The position numbers and the translations under genes are program-made. The notes under the pieces are model-generated. The model saw only the letters and a program-made list of their open reading frames with translations. It had not been told where the DNA came from and did not search any database. Of a DNA stretch of 64,000 bases, positions 49,033 through 61,860 are shown piece by piece. Each line of letters opens with the position of its first letter. Positions within the stretch are counted from its first letter, which is position 1. The DNA lies in assembly GCF_050947335.1 (NCBI RefSeq), contig NC_134995.1, positions 4,564,501 through 4,628,500 of the forward strand. Reading direction: 5' to 3'. This DNA is from Megachile rotundata. Lineage: Eukaryota; Arthropoda; Insecta; Hymenoptera; Megachilidae.

Positions 49033-49104
49033 GCTAAAATTTTAGCTTGAGGAGAAAATTGTAAAAATACCGGGCACTTACTCAGATTTTCAGGATATAA
49101 AACG
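49033..49104 (+). repeat. 72-bp direct repeat, right border of minisatellite block 2
   Basis: Partner of 48,530-48,601. The opening GCTAAAATT recurs once more immediately after it. Confidence 0.92.
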
Positions 49105-51481
49105 GCTAAAATTGGAGTTAATTTGGCTGGGGTCGTTTCATACCCCGGTATTAGGGGTTAAGAATATATAGGAACATGCAATATTGTTAGATATAAAAAT
49201 TGACTCTCTTAATGATAAATCTTGAATGATTTATGTGTCTATAATTACACCTTAGAAGTTAAACACAGTGACTATCTTAATTATATTTAATAAAGTTAAC
49301 ATCTTTAATATTATATCTTACCTAAAATTCGTATAAACAATCTGAGTTTTACGCATCACTTGATACGTAAAATAAATTTTATACTGACAATATAATAAAT
49401 TTTATACCAACAGTATAACAAAGACGCATTTTCTTCTAAAATACTGACAATACTGCTTTGAAAGTGGTTCTCATATGAAACAAAAAGCTCAAAGTGTCGC
49501 AATTAATTCTTTATACCTGTTAAATTCTTTAAAAATAATATTAAAATTCAACGTTTTATATAATTTTAAAGTAATACTCGTTCAGATATTTACTATACTC
49601 TTTGTGCCGTTTTTGGTTTCATAATTTCAATAGCTTTCCAAACGAAAATGGGTCGGGGCAAAAAATCATTTAACAATTTCAGAGAATATCGAAAACAATT
49701 TATCACATCAATGGATTCGTTGCGTTATTTGACGCGTAAATATAGTTTCGTACTGAGAAACGATCGGCTATAATACGCAGTAAAATTGCTTCAATGATCC
49801 CATACGGCCTCATTAACTGTTTGCAACGCTGATATATTGCCACAGATTTTTTCATTTAATGACAGATTAAATGCATTATTTTACTGATAATTGTATTTAT
49901 AATCTGCTACAACCATATACAACAAACAAATATTCTCGGTTGATTAGATGGAACCATTTTATGATTATACATTAAAAGAAATATTTTTACGTTTATTAAA
50001 TAATACTAAATTCTAGTCATTTTTACATATATTTAACTGTTGAACAAATTACAATATTTGCAGAAAATACAATTTGTTAACCCAATTGTATCTGAAGATG
50101 TTAATTGTCAATTGTGTTTGAAAATACAATTTGTTGTAATTACTTCATTTGCAAAATTTTCATGTTCATGTAATTTGTGCAAACTGAAACACTTAAACTC
50201 TACTTTGTCCAAATAGACATTAATTTACTAATTAATAAATATTAATTTACTCGCTAAATTGATATTGTATAACTTTATCTTTTAAAAATTTGAAGTTGGT
50301 AATCACAAGTTATAAAACGTATTCGCAGAATGAAAAGATTAATATTGTACTCAACAAAAGTTACTATTTAGTAACTCATTAAAGACATTATTTAATCATT
50401 ATTAAATTCATTAAAATCATTATTTCATGATGATTTAATGATAAATATTTTCTAGTGCAATTCGTTTTAATTAATTTTTATGGTTTATGGAAAAAGACAA
50501 AATTATATTTTCTTATCTTTTATCATACATAATTTCAAATTATATAAATACATCTCAAGTTATTTTGTACTAAAAACGAGCTATGTTATTTTGCTATAAA
50601 AAGTTCTATCTTAGGAAGATAAAATGTCTTCTGTCACCAAAGATTGTTATCAGAACATTTCGAAAAATGTAATGGAGTACAATCGGCGATTACATCCTCG
50701 AGAAGAACAAAAGAAACTGAACAGAAAAACATAAAAATTGAGGGCACTGAAAAGACAAATCAACACAAAAGGTAAGCATCTCTCCTTTTTTTTCCTTTTC
50801 TGGTATCGTTGTCATCGTGGGTATATTGCGCACAAAAGCGTACTCCATTTTTCTTCCATTGCTCCCTTCGTCTTAGTTCGCGTTCTATGATGCGGAAAAT
50901 TGTGGGGTCGCCGATAGTGTTTTACTTCTAGCTAACCTCGCCGAATGAAATTTTTGCAAAGATATATACTTGAGCGACTGACCTCTTTTATGGAGAAAAA
51001 CCAGCGAACATCACGCGAAGTAAAAAAGCTAATCGACACGTATCCTTTGTAATGAACGATCATTTAATAAATTATGGACTTCGCCTAAATAATGTGCTGA
51101 TTTCTAAGCCATGATTTGTGGAAGATAATTTTATCTTTTACCTAGTTAATAATCAAACAGGTCACTTAGTTTTATGAAATTTAATTTTAGTATAATCGAA
51201 TTTAAATTTTAGAAGAAAAAAACACATGTTACATTTCCTTTTCTGTGACATAAAGTAAAAAATTATATCGCGCATTATTAATTACATCAGTACAATCAAT
51301 TTCACGTCGGCATATTAGCAAATACAAGTGAAGTAATTTTAACAAAGAATGTTCATGGTAGAGTACATTTTGAATAGTTTGATACGAGAGAAACAAAACA
51401 CTCGAAAAGTATAAAATAATAAATAAACATTTTTTTCTTTTAATTGTTGAATACGTGACATTAAGTAGAAGAACACTTATC
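49105..51481. other. AT-rich non-coding DNA; one small candidate exon
   Basis: Mostly AT-rich with no gene. At 50,594-50,775 there is a TATAAAAAG, then a 36-codon frame from ATG at 50,624, then AAAGGTAAGC, a good splice-donor match. It could be a small 5' exon or chance. A GC-richer patch follows at about 50,810-51,060. Confidence 0.3.
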
Positions 51482-52025
51482 ATGTCAAATTACTGCGCGT
51501 TGAAATTGTAACGTGTCGAAGTACTACGCGTTGAAATTGTAACGTGTTGAATTACTACGCGTTAAAATTGTCAACGCGTCGAGTTAATACGCATCGAATT
51601 ACTACGCATCAAGACACTATGTGTTGAATTACTGCATTTTGAGTTACTACGCGTTGAAATTGTAACCCGTGGAATTACTGCGCGTTAAAATTGTCAACGC
51701 GTCGAGTTACTACGCATCGAATTACTACGCATAAAGTTACTGTGCGTTGAGTTACTGCATTTCGAGTTACTACGCGTTGAAATTGTAAAGCGTCCAGGTT
51801 AAAATGCGACGAATTGCTATGCGTCGAATTACTACGTGTTGACTTATTACGCGTCGAACTACTATATGATGAATTACTAAGCACTGAAATTGCAACGCGT
51901 TGAGTTACTACGTGCGGAGGTTGAAACATATCGAATTATTATGCATCGAATTATTACGCGTAGAAATCGCAACGCGTTGAATTACTAAGCATTGATAATT
52001 ACAACGCGTCGAGTTATTACGAGTG
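51482..52025 (+). repeat. ACGCGT minisatellite, block 3
   Basis: The largest block, about 540 bp. Units of 15 bp (GARTTACTACGCGTY) alternate with GAAATTGTAACGTGTC and GTCAACGCGTCGAG variants. Open frames on the minus strand here (51,675-51,929 and 51,908-52,156) arise from the repeat. Confidence 0.92.
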
Positions 52026-55000
52026 TAATTCAAAAATCCTTCTTTCAAGTTTCCAAGTTCCCTATTTTCCAATCTCCGAATCTTCAAATTTTCAACAACC
52101 TTAACATTCCCATAGCCAATGATCATAGCAGTCGAGAACCTTATGAAATCAATCAATCAATCAATATTCCCATCTCAAACACTAATATAGCGTGGTCGTA
52201 AAATATTCATTGATCTATCATTTTAATCAAACAAATTTTATTCATATTACATAAATTCGTTAGTTTCTGAAAGTTTTAAATATTCTTGCATTCTTTATTT
52301 AAAATGATATTCTTGTGTTATAATAAAAAATATATCTTAAGCAAATGCATTTCTCATATCATACATGTAAATATAATTTTATCCGTTTTGGTAAATTGTG
52401 GAAATATTATTATTTATAGTAATATGAAAATATTATTATTTAAATTGATTTAAATAGTAATATTTCAATATTATAGTCCAACCGAATTGAAAAGAAATTT
52501 CATAATAAAGCAAATTCGAGGTAATCTTAAATAAAATATCTTAATCTGTTTGTTCTTTATTTTAAAAAGCTCTATAAAAGTCTGATCTTCGTTGCAGCAA
52601 AAGAGTTTCCTTCTACTCGCTTATCTTTTTGGAGACGGAGATATAACCTTGACATTCTGGGATCACAACAAGGTTACGAGCATCAACGGTTATGAATTCC
52701 CGTAACCTCGAGATACAGAGCCATCTGAAAGGTGATTTACATCTCCCAGAAATTGCACCCATCTTGTACATAATATGGCCAGTACAGATTCGCTCAGAAA
52801 TATCCGGGTAAATCGGCCCAATTCCCAACGGGACACAACTTGAGCTTCAAAACAAATCATTAAACATTTATCTGAAGCGAATTGTTACGATAAAAATGAT
52901 ACTAAACAGATTATATTCAAAAACAAAAATTTCCTTGTTAAGATTGTTAAACTCACGAAGTATATGTTATATACTAATATTTAATAAGTCTATTAGTATC
53001 TACTAGTGTTTAATATATATTAAAAATTAGTCGAAGTCATATACAAATATTTAATAAATATTAGTATATTTAATATATGAAATAATACAAGTATATGTAT
53101 ATTATTATGTCTGATAAATTGAAAGCTGGGAGCAATCTTATTGATTCACGTGACTACTTACCAGACATACACAGTGTAAAGCTCTTATCATTATTTTGCA
53201 TTGTTACTTATGGTTTATGATTGCATAAATCCGATTTGACGAACAAAAATCTCGAATTTATTAATAAATGAAATCATTCATTAAATCTGAGTACGCTCTT
53301 TAATAATAATGTGATGACGAAATGTACTGGAGCCATTAAAATTATCAGAGGAAATAAATTGACTAAATTGATAATAACGATGTTAAAATATTTAATGCAA
53401 GTGAAGAAAGTATTTGTTGGATTAAAGTGAATTTTATTTTATAACAAAAGATTTATTTGTACTGAAACATGAAACATTTCGACTGCATTTTTATTTTTTT
53501 TTAAATTGTATGTCTTGTTAAAACAATGTCATGAATTTTTACTCAATTAGTTTTTTACTGCTGATTATTTTAATTATATTTGGTACGTTAAAATTTGTTG
53601 ACTGAATTCATATGATAAATACTAATGCAGATGCAAATAACTATATTGCATGCATACAATACAATGCTTTTGATAATGATGGAGTCAATTTTACTAACAT
53701 TACACTTCGGTGAATATTGAAAGTATCTTCAGATCGAATTTCACAAAATAAGCAACACTAGCATTTCAAAAATGTAATACTTCCAAATTAATTAAATTGA
53801 TTTTACCTATATTTTTTTTGCTTCTACAACACAGTATTTTATACCGTCAAGTTTTCAACTGTTCAAAATTTCGCCCCAATTATCCTTCGCCTACAAGATC
53901 CGGAATAGCACGGAAACGTGGCAGTGTTTGTACGTAATACATTTTATTAGCATTTGCATACACGTATACTTACTCGGTCTCGTTTACATAAATGGCAATA
54001 ATGCACCGGACAATGCGAATGTAAATATTCGAATAGATGAGATACACGTATGCAAGTACACACTTGCGTACATCTCTGGTGCATGCATCGGTATTTGTAT
54101 ATTTGCTGAACGAACAAGGCGGTCGACCATGAAATAAAGGAGTACCCTGTCTTCCATATGTAAACCCCGAAGAATAGCTTATTTTAAAGCGATCACGAAA
54201 CGTTTTTCATGTCTAGTCGGATGATGGAATCGCGCTTTCATTCGGCCGTCTCGTTATGAAAAATGATCCATCGCCAGCAACCTTCTTCTTCTTCACAGTT
54301 TTTCTGTTTTTTCTTCCTCTTCTTGCGTTTTCTTTTTTCTCGCGCATATATACACGCTCAGATATATTCTCCATTTTCCATTCATATCTTCTTAAGCGTT
54401 GCTCCCTCTTGTTTTATTATTTCCAATAACAGTTTGAAACGTTTCATGCCAAATAAAAGCCGTGGTTCAGGAAAATAAAGCAGTTTCCTTACAAGCATTC
54501 GAACGGCACGTAGATAAAATGTAAGACATTTCGATTGGACAATCTGGGAGGTTTTCTGTTGGCTAACATAGTTTTACAGGTAATCGTGACGTGACAAATG
54601 TATTTTTTGAGAATTTATTTCAACTACTTGTTAGTCACATTTTGGCTAAATTTTGATATTTTTCATCGCATACATAATTTAAAAATTCCTATCGCAAAAA
54701 TTCATACAGCTTCTAAATAGTAGTACATGTTACCTGTACATATTAATACAGGTTCTAATTATGAAGTCATAAATAAAAAATTATACGGAGGAAGTTCTTC
54801 AATTATAATACAATTGATTTGCACATGAACGAACACTTGAAACCTGAAAGAAAGTTCTATAAGTGAAAAAAGGTTTCTCACCATTTCCGTCGTTCACCTT
54901 TAGGGTAAAAAAAGTTAGCCTTCATTCAACGAGCACAAAATCAACAATTACATTTCTGCTAGCTCTATCTTCTGAATTAGTTATTCTTTCTCTTGGTTCG

Positions 55001-56554
55001 ATACTTCTTTTAGAGTAGGCCGGGAATAATACCCAAAAGACTCATCCCCATTTCGCAAACTTCGTTTCCTCAGTGGATACGTTTATCCCTGCCTTTGCAG
55101 TGTTCGTCTGGCACACGGGTCCGTCTGTCGTGTTCACCACGTTCTCTTATACAAGTAGTCGACAATTATTAGCCATTGTCCCGCGAAAAGCCCCAGAGAC
55201 TGAATTACGTTAGGATAGAATCGAGGTCCCTGATGTACCACTCTGTTCACAGCCGCCATCGAGCGACTGGTACACGTTTCGTAGGTGGGTAGATGAGAAA
55301 ACGGACATGTACAAAAGAGAGGAGTGACAGCTTATCGAAGTCCTAACGAAAGGGAAGCCTGTGAAAAAGCGAAACGGTAAGACGGTGGTTGCGTAGAAAA
55401 GAACGAACGAGGTTGCGGTAAGGCGATCGAATCGTTGATGAAAGAACGCCAGAGTCTTATCCTTGCTCCTTCAAAAGGGAATTCATCAGTTTTAACAAAA
55501 CATTTAACATATCTAATCAATTTCTTCATACGAATACTAGGTATCTAGTACGTAATATTAAATACTTAATCCCTTAACAAGTTTTTCTTATTATATTAGT
55601 GTGATCCAGAGCTACCTAATTATTACTGCAGTGTTAAGATAAATAAATACGTTGAAATATTAGGTAGATTTTGGATTTGGCTATCTTCGATTGTACAAGA
55701 ACCAAAAACTCGATCTTTATGCAATACGATTTGGATTTGTTACATTTGAACTGTAACGTGCATATAACTTAATGTTATAAGCCAAGGAGTTATATTTCTC
55801 TAAAATAAATTTAAGAAATTTAAAAATGTTTTAAATTTATAATCTCATTATTGCAAATGTGTACAGTCAACGTAAAAATTAAGTTCCATTTGTTTGTTAC
55901 TACATTATGTTTTTTAAATTACATTAATTTTTTTTTAATAATCTAACACTTTAAATTCAACTTTATTTTTCGGAAGATGAATTTAATTATTTTTTTTTTC
56001 TTTAATTATTTAATTTAATTTTTTATTGAAAAATTAAATATTTAAATAAAATGTTATATATCCAAGGTCATTCAATCAAATTTTAATTAATTTTAACGTT
56101 ACTCTATCGGATTTTGAATTTTCTGAGATTTATGTATCCTTTGAGCCTGATTAGGTAATAAATCAAAGAAGAAGAACGCTGTGGCTTTTCTGCGAGAATC
56201 TTAGCAAAATCCAAACATCTGGCCAACGAGTTCCGCAAAGTCGGTACTACCCTTCTTGAAATTCCGCTAGAAAATCCATAGAGCCACATTCTAAAGGGAG
56301 ATCCCACTTCTACCCTCGCTTTGGCACCCCATTTCTCCCTGGGGACAACCAAAAACTATATACAGCACATGCGAATACATGTTCTATCCTATTTTTATGA
56401 CATGGACGTACGATGTTCAACAACGCTGAAAGTGAGTGGACGAATACGTTTATTACAGGATTTATTATATTTATTACGCTTTTCGTTTCAAGCTCGTAAC
56501 ACGTTTGTTAAAATCGTATTTAAATTATTTAATAAATTTTTAATTATAAATATA
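52026..56554. other. Non-coding DNA with several islands
   Basis: No gene is recognised. A short AATC microsatellite lies at about 52,149-52,163. GC-richer patches are at about 52,610-52,850, 53,880-54,140, 54,160-54,360, 54,990-55,480 and 56,100-56,350. Each has only short frames (at most about 82 codons) with no known motif. They may be conserved regulatory DNA. The intervening DNA is AT-rich. Confidence 0.35.
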
Positions 56555-56960
56555 TAAATAAATTATTTTAATTATTTAATAATAGCGAAATATATGAATG
56601 TTCAATATTTTTATTTAATCATTAAATATATAAATGTTATATATCCTTATTTAGTAGTAATTAATTATATAAATATTTAATGTCATTATTTAACAATTAC
56701 TGAATGTATAAATATTTAATATTCTTATTTCACAATGATTGAATATATAAATGTTAAATATCCTTATTTAGGAATAATTAATTACATAAATATTTAATAT
56801 CATTATTTAACAATGACTGAATATATAAATATTTAATATTCTTATTTAACAGCGATTGAATATGTAAATATTCAATATCATTATCTGATAATTAGCTATA
56901 TAAATATTTAAAAATCTTATTTAATGATGATTAAATATAGAAATATTTTAAGAAGACTCG
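56555..56960. repeat. 39-bp minisatellite, roughly 10 copies
   Basis: The unit contains TATAAATATTTAATATTCTT followed by ATTTAACAATGATTGAA. Successive TATAA starts at 56,707 and 56,746 give a 39-bp period. Copies are moderately diverged. It is pure A/T-rich DNA and non-coding. Confidence 0.85.
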
Positions 56961-57328
56961 TTAATACTATACATTACATCTTTTTTAAATATCAAATTGC
57001 TACATGTGGAACATATCAGAAGTATGATTGTAATTATTGACATAAATTGTACATACGATACATCAATTTAAAGCTTCAATCTTGTCAAAAATAATTAAAA
57101 ACTAATAATCTTTTTTAGCATGAATTGATTGGTTATCAAAAAATCGTCTCATCGATTACTCTATGCAGTGCACAAACATGATTGTTATTTAACACTTAAC
57201 AATTTTGTATTACGAACATACAAAATTTGTATTTTAAATTCGTGTAATACAAGTGCCTGCTAAAGTCATCAAACTGTGTCAAATTTGAAATATTCTTAAA
57301 TCGATTGTTCGCTATAACTAGCAGCCAT
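56961..57328. other. AT-rich non-coding DNA
   Basis: No gene is recognised. The segment ends with CCAT, the target duplication of the right solo LTR. Confidence 0.4.
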
Positions 57329-58904
57329 TGATATGTGCGGGAAGCGCGCGTATAAAGCCTCGAAGGTTTGTTTGTGCCCTAACAAAATTAATTGTTAACG
57401 GGTCTTAATGTTTTTGTGGATCCGGAGACACGCTAGTCCCATACGGGCCCTTTCACAAGATCGCAATGTTTAGAGGAAATGACGGAGGTAATTAAAGAAA
57501 TGTAATTCAAACTAATTAAAATATTCAAAAGATTATATTTTATAAAATATGAAACGATTAGAATGGTAGGGTATATAATATAATGTGAATTACAATGAAC
57601 TGAACAGAAATATTGTAAATATCCGAGACGCGAAATTTAAAGGTTTGAAGGAGAAACAATTACTCAAATACAAAATAAAATTATAATCCAGTGAGGGAAA
57701 TCCCAAAGTTAAATAATTAACTACTGAGTTTACTTGCCGAGAAATTCATAAAATAGCTGGAAGAATAAAGGAAACAACTCACCGAAATATCTGTACTTGA
57801 ATGAATTTAAAATTAACAACTCCCTTTGCAAAATGTGAAGTGACGGCTGCGCCTGGTTCCTGGGAAGAACACACACACATGTAAGGACTCAACCGATGAA
57901 AATTTTGAAACTGACCAATTGCTGAATTCAAATAAACTATAAAATGAAATTATACTTTAAAAATTAAAAGAATAAAATTTAATATAATTGAATATAGAGT
58001 CTTTGTCTGAATTTTGCACTTTAACAAATTCAAGAACAAACTCGTCTCTAAATCACTTCACGGACCCTCGACACGCATCTCGCAATTATACACCGAAGAG
58101 TGTCGCAACTTGCACCTCTCGGAGAAAACCAGAGTGGGCCTAGTCCGAAATTGTTTATGTTGCATTGATATGCGCCTAACGAATTAGGCTGCGAGGCCAA
58201 TGCGTAAGAGACCGTGATTCGTTAATTAGATGGTGATGGTGGGTGCATGTGTGTTCCTCCCTTGTCCAGCTCTTATCTTTCTCTCTTTCTATATAGTTCT
58301 TTCCTTTACCCTTGAGCAATGGATTGTTAATTAGCTATGGAATAATTTTACATACATAACCAATACAGTATAAAATGTTAATTTGTACACGTTATAAAAA
58401 TTTAGAATGAAACATTATCTACTTCACTTTACAATTATTAAAGTCAAATTGCGCTCGGTACTGTAACTATTGTAGGACTGATTGACGTATGCGTATTTAT
58501 AATAGCGGTATAATGAAATATTATGGGCAATTTATATAATATTGTAATGTTACAAAGACAATTTCTATTACAATTCTATATTGCGTCGCGGGCCCTTGAG
58601 GAACATTCCAAAACGCTTGGCGTTATCGGACCACACGAGTGTGACTTCCGTTTATATTTGGCGGTTCGGAGAAGTAGAATGATCTAAAATTTTGGCCGTG
58701 GGACCACGTTGATTTCAAGGAAGGAATGTGTTATATTAACAACCTTAGTTTAGTCGCCAAAAGATAGTCTATCTAATAACATAAAAGACCGTTACTGCGT
58801 TCGACCAGGGTGTTCCCAGAATGCAATACGCATTATCGATACACATCCGGTCGGTGAGAACTACAAAGGAAATTTTGAAAAATATTTCTGTTCGGAACGT
58901 AACA
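57329..58904 (-). mobile_element. Solo LTR, right copy, inverted
   Basis: This 1,576-bp sequence is the reverse complement of the 2,997-4,569 LTR over its whole length. Its plus-strand left end has decayed to TGATATGTGCGGG and its right end keeps CGTAACA. It is flanked by the 4-bp direct repeat CCAT (57,325-57,328 and 58,905-58,908), different from the CATT of the left copy, so the two inserted independently. No internal retrotransposon sequence adjoins it. The minus label records orientation relative to the left copy. Confidence 0.88.
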
Positions 58905-59049
58905 CCATTTTGTTTGCAGAACCTTATTGGAACGTTCACGCAGTTATTTTCGATGTATTTTAAGCTTCAAATTGCAGAAATAATTTATTGCTTCTAATCG
59001 TTGCAATACATAGATTAAAATATTTTGAAATATTTGAAAGGAAGCAGTG

Positions 59050-59765
59050 GCACTAATTTTTTATGAAATAATAATAATGTATGCTTCTAAATCATTAGAA
59101 TATATACAGCAGAAAGCATGCTGCTTAACTTTTTGTGAGATGATAATATTTTTTTTAATCGTTGGAATTCGTAAATCCAGGTGTTAATATACGTATAACA
59201 GAGAAAGTATTAAAAAAGATATTTCGTTATTAACTTTCTATGAAATAATAAGTAGTTAAATAATAGTTGGTTGCTTTCTAAAATCCTTAATGCGCATAAA
59301 TTAAAATCTTTCATAATATTCGAACACATACTATTATTAATTTTTTATAAAATAATAATACTGTTGCCTTTTAAAACCATTACAGAACATAAATTAGTCT
59401 CTTATAATATTTGAAAACATCTTGGTATTAATTTTTTACGAAATAATAACGCTGTTGCTTTCTAAAATCGTTAAAGCATATAAATTAAAGTCTTTTATAG
59501 TACTCAAAGACATACTAGTATTCATTTTTTATGAAATAATAATACTGTTGCTTTTTAAAATCATTAGAGCACATAAATTAGTCTTCCATAATATTTGTAG
59601 ACATCCTGGTATTAATTTTTTATGAAATGATAATCCAGTTGCTTTCTAAAATCGTTAAAGCACATAAATTAAAATCTTTCATAGTACTCAAAGACATACT
59701 GGTATTAATTTTTTATAAAATGGTAATACTGTTGCTTTTAATCATTAGAATACATAAATCAAGCT
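59050..59765. repeat. About 92-bp tandem array, roughly 8 copies
   Basis: The motif TTAATTTTTTATGAAATAAT recurs about every 92 bp (near 59,055, 59,340, 59,430, 59,523, 59,613 and 59,706, with two more diverged units between). Each is followed by CTGTTGCTTTCTAAAATC and GCACATAAATTA variants. The 67-codon plus frame at 59,422-59,625 is read from this array and is not a gene. Confidence 0.88.
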
Positions 59766-60399
59766 GTTAATATTCGAAAGAAAGAGGAAGTCTCGGAAGA
59801 GTCAAATAGACAGGAGAACGAGAATGCGAGCAAAAAGGAGGTAACGGTAAGACGAGATCTACGATGGAAACGTGATCAGAGTAAATCAAGATTTAACTGA
59901 TGGAAGGAAAGGAGCAAGGAGGTTCATCTTGTCTCCTAAGTATTAACAACATAATCTTGTAGAAGTTTCTGCGCAGGATAAAATTCTATTTGCTGAAAAT
60001 GTGAAAGCTACATTATAGTCATTGGTAATCGCACAAGTCATCTACTAAATCATCAGATACGGTGTTTTATCGAAAGATTTATCATCTATGAAAGAAGAGA
60101 TAAAATAAAATGTTAGTTGAATGTCTCTTTCAGTTCTTTATACATAAATTGGTATCCGTACTAAATTGGAACAGCTGACAAACGAGAATCATCATTTATA
60201 ACGTTTGATGATGCGAGAGTCAATTATAAAATCTCAATCAATCACTTAAATTTCAATTCCATGTGTTTTTCGATTTAATTTTTTATTGGAAAGCTGTAAT
60301 TGATCATGCATAGGTTATTTTGTAATTACAAACACTTCATGATCGAATGATCCGTGTATGATTTATATATTAATATTATAATTCATGAACAAAAGATTT
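59766..60399. other. Non-coding DNA
   Basis: No gene is recognised. About 59,780-59,940 is purine-rich and slightly GC-richer. Confidence 0.4.
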
Positions 60400-60850
60400 A
60401 TAAATTTTAAACGAACATTTGTGGTAAAATTTGATATAAAAATAAACATTTACATGAACGTAACTTTGACGTAAAAATAATTTTCTATGAAATGTAAATT
60501 TAACATAAAAATAATTTTTTATTAAATGTAAATTTGACATAAAATTAAACTTTTGCATATTAGTACATTTTACGTAAAAGTACAGTTTACATAAGAGCAT
60601 ATTTTACATGAACATTTGATAACAAAGTAAATGTTTACATAAAAGTAAATAATTTCACAACAATAATACATGAAAGTACATTTGTATGCAAATAAATTTC
60701 ACACAGAAATAAATATTTGTGTAAAAGTAAATTTTACATAAGAGTAAACTTTGCAAAAAAAAAATAAATATTTTCAGAAGATTAACCATACAAATGCAAA
60801 TTGTACATAGAAGTAAATTTTATATAAAAGTAAATATGAAAGATAAAAGT
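60400..60850. repeat. Degenerate repeat, about 20-bp unit (TAAATTTGACATAAAA)
   Basis: Words such as GTAAATTTTACATAAAAGTA recur at about 20-22 bp spacing. The minus-strand frame 60,376-60,600 arises from it. Confidence 0.7.
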
Positions 60851-61439
60851 GCATTATCAATATCCTAATGTAGCATCTATGTACATCCACGTTCTCTTAA
60901 AAAATAGATATACATTGTATGTTTCTATACATTTGTTCGGTAATGTGAAAGATGTTTAAGTGGAATAGAGTATGGTTAAGTACATAGGGAAAGACGTATG
61001 GATCCCTTCTAGCCGTACTAGAACTCTCGAGGGACTAGTACGTTTCCCTACATTCATGCTCTCGTTTTTCTTTATTCGGTCTTTTTTTCGTTTAACCAGA
61101 TCCCAAGTGAAATACCACCGACGTATGCCAGGATTTTCACGATTCGAAAGGTCCTTCTTTCCTACCTCGAAGCAGTCCTATTCAGCATAAAATCTTCACT
61201 CTTTTCGGCTTAACCTACTACTTTACTTATTCATTTATAATGCTACGTGAAACCGATTTTACGACGATTGGTAGACTCGCTTTAATTACAATCTTAAATT
61301 TCACGAATGTTTGATTTATTTAGCGGAAAAAAGTTTACCATGTTCTATTATAGCATAAATGAGATCGTAGATGTTGTAGGATATTAATACATAAGGGTGG
61401 GTGAGATTTGGATTAATTATACATTTAGGTGCAACTTTG
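60851..61439. other. Non-coding DNA with one GC-richer patch
   Basis: A patch at about 60,980-61,200 carries a 72-codon plus frame without known motifs. No other feature is seen. Confidence 0.35.
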
Positions 61440-61860
61440 ACTAAAGATATATACGTTTGATAATTTGTCAATTATCAAATTTTCAAACTTCCAACATTTT
61501 TAGTGCTCGAGGTTTTGAAATCTCAGATTTGTTAACTCTCATATTTTTAAATTTGCAATTTCTCAAATTCTTGTATTTACAAATTTAGAAATTCCAAATC
61601 CTCGAATTATCAGAATTTCAAATTCTTGAATTTCTAAATTGACAAATTTACATGCGATCAAAATTTTCAAATTTCTAAATTTTTCAATATTCACAAATTT
61701 TCAACTACGTAAGTTCCTAAATTTCCCAAGTTTCCAAACCTCTAATTATCCATAATCACCAAATTCCCAGATTTATAAATTTGAGAGCTTGAAGATTTGA
61801 AATGCAAAGAATCAAGAATTTGAAAATTTGAAATAAAAAAAATTCGGAAACCTGAATATT
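61440..61860. repeat. Short-period AT-rich tract with a strand flip
   Basis: CAAATTTTCAAACTTCC-type words (C-rich on plus) run to about 61,770 and then switch to TTTGAGAGCTTGAAGATTTG (G-rich on plus). The tract is therefore partly an inverted repeat of itself. Confidence 0.6.

Noticed and set aside
51675..52156. Ser/Asn/Thr-rich minus-strand proteins at 51.7-52.2 kb and 47.2-47.4 kb
   Set aside because: They are translations of the ACGCGT minisatellite units and adjoining repeats.
2997..58904. A 56-kb giant mobile element with 1.57-kb terminal inverted repeats
   Set aside because: Each repeat has LTR-type TG...CA ends and its own different 4-bp target duplication, so two separate solo LTRs explain the pattern better.
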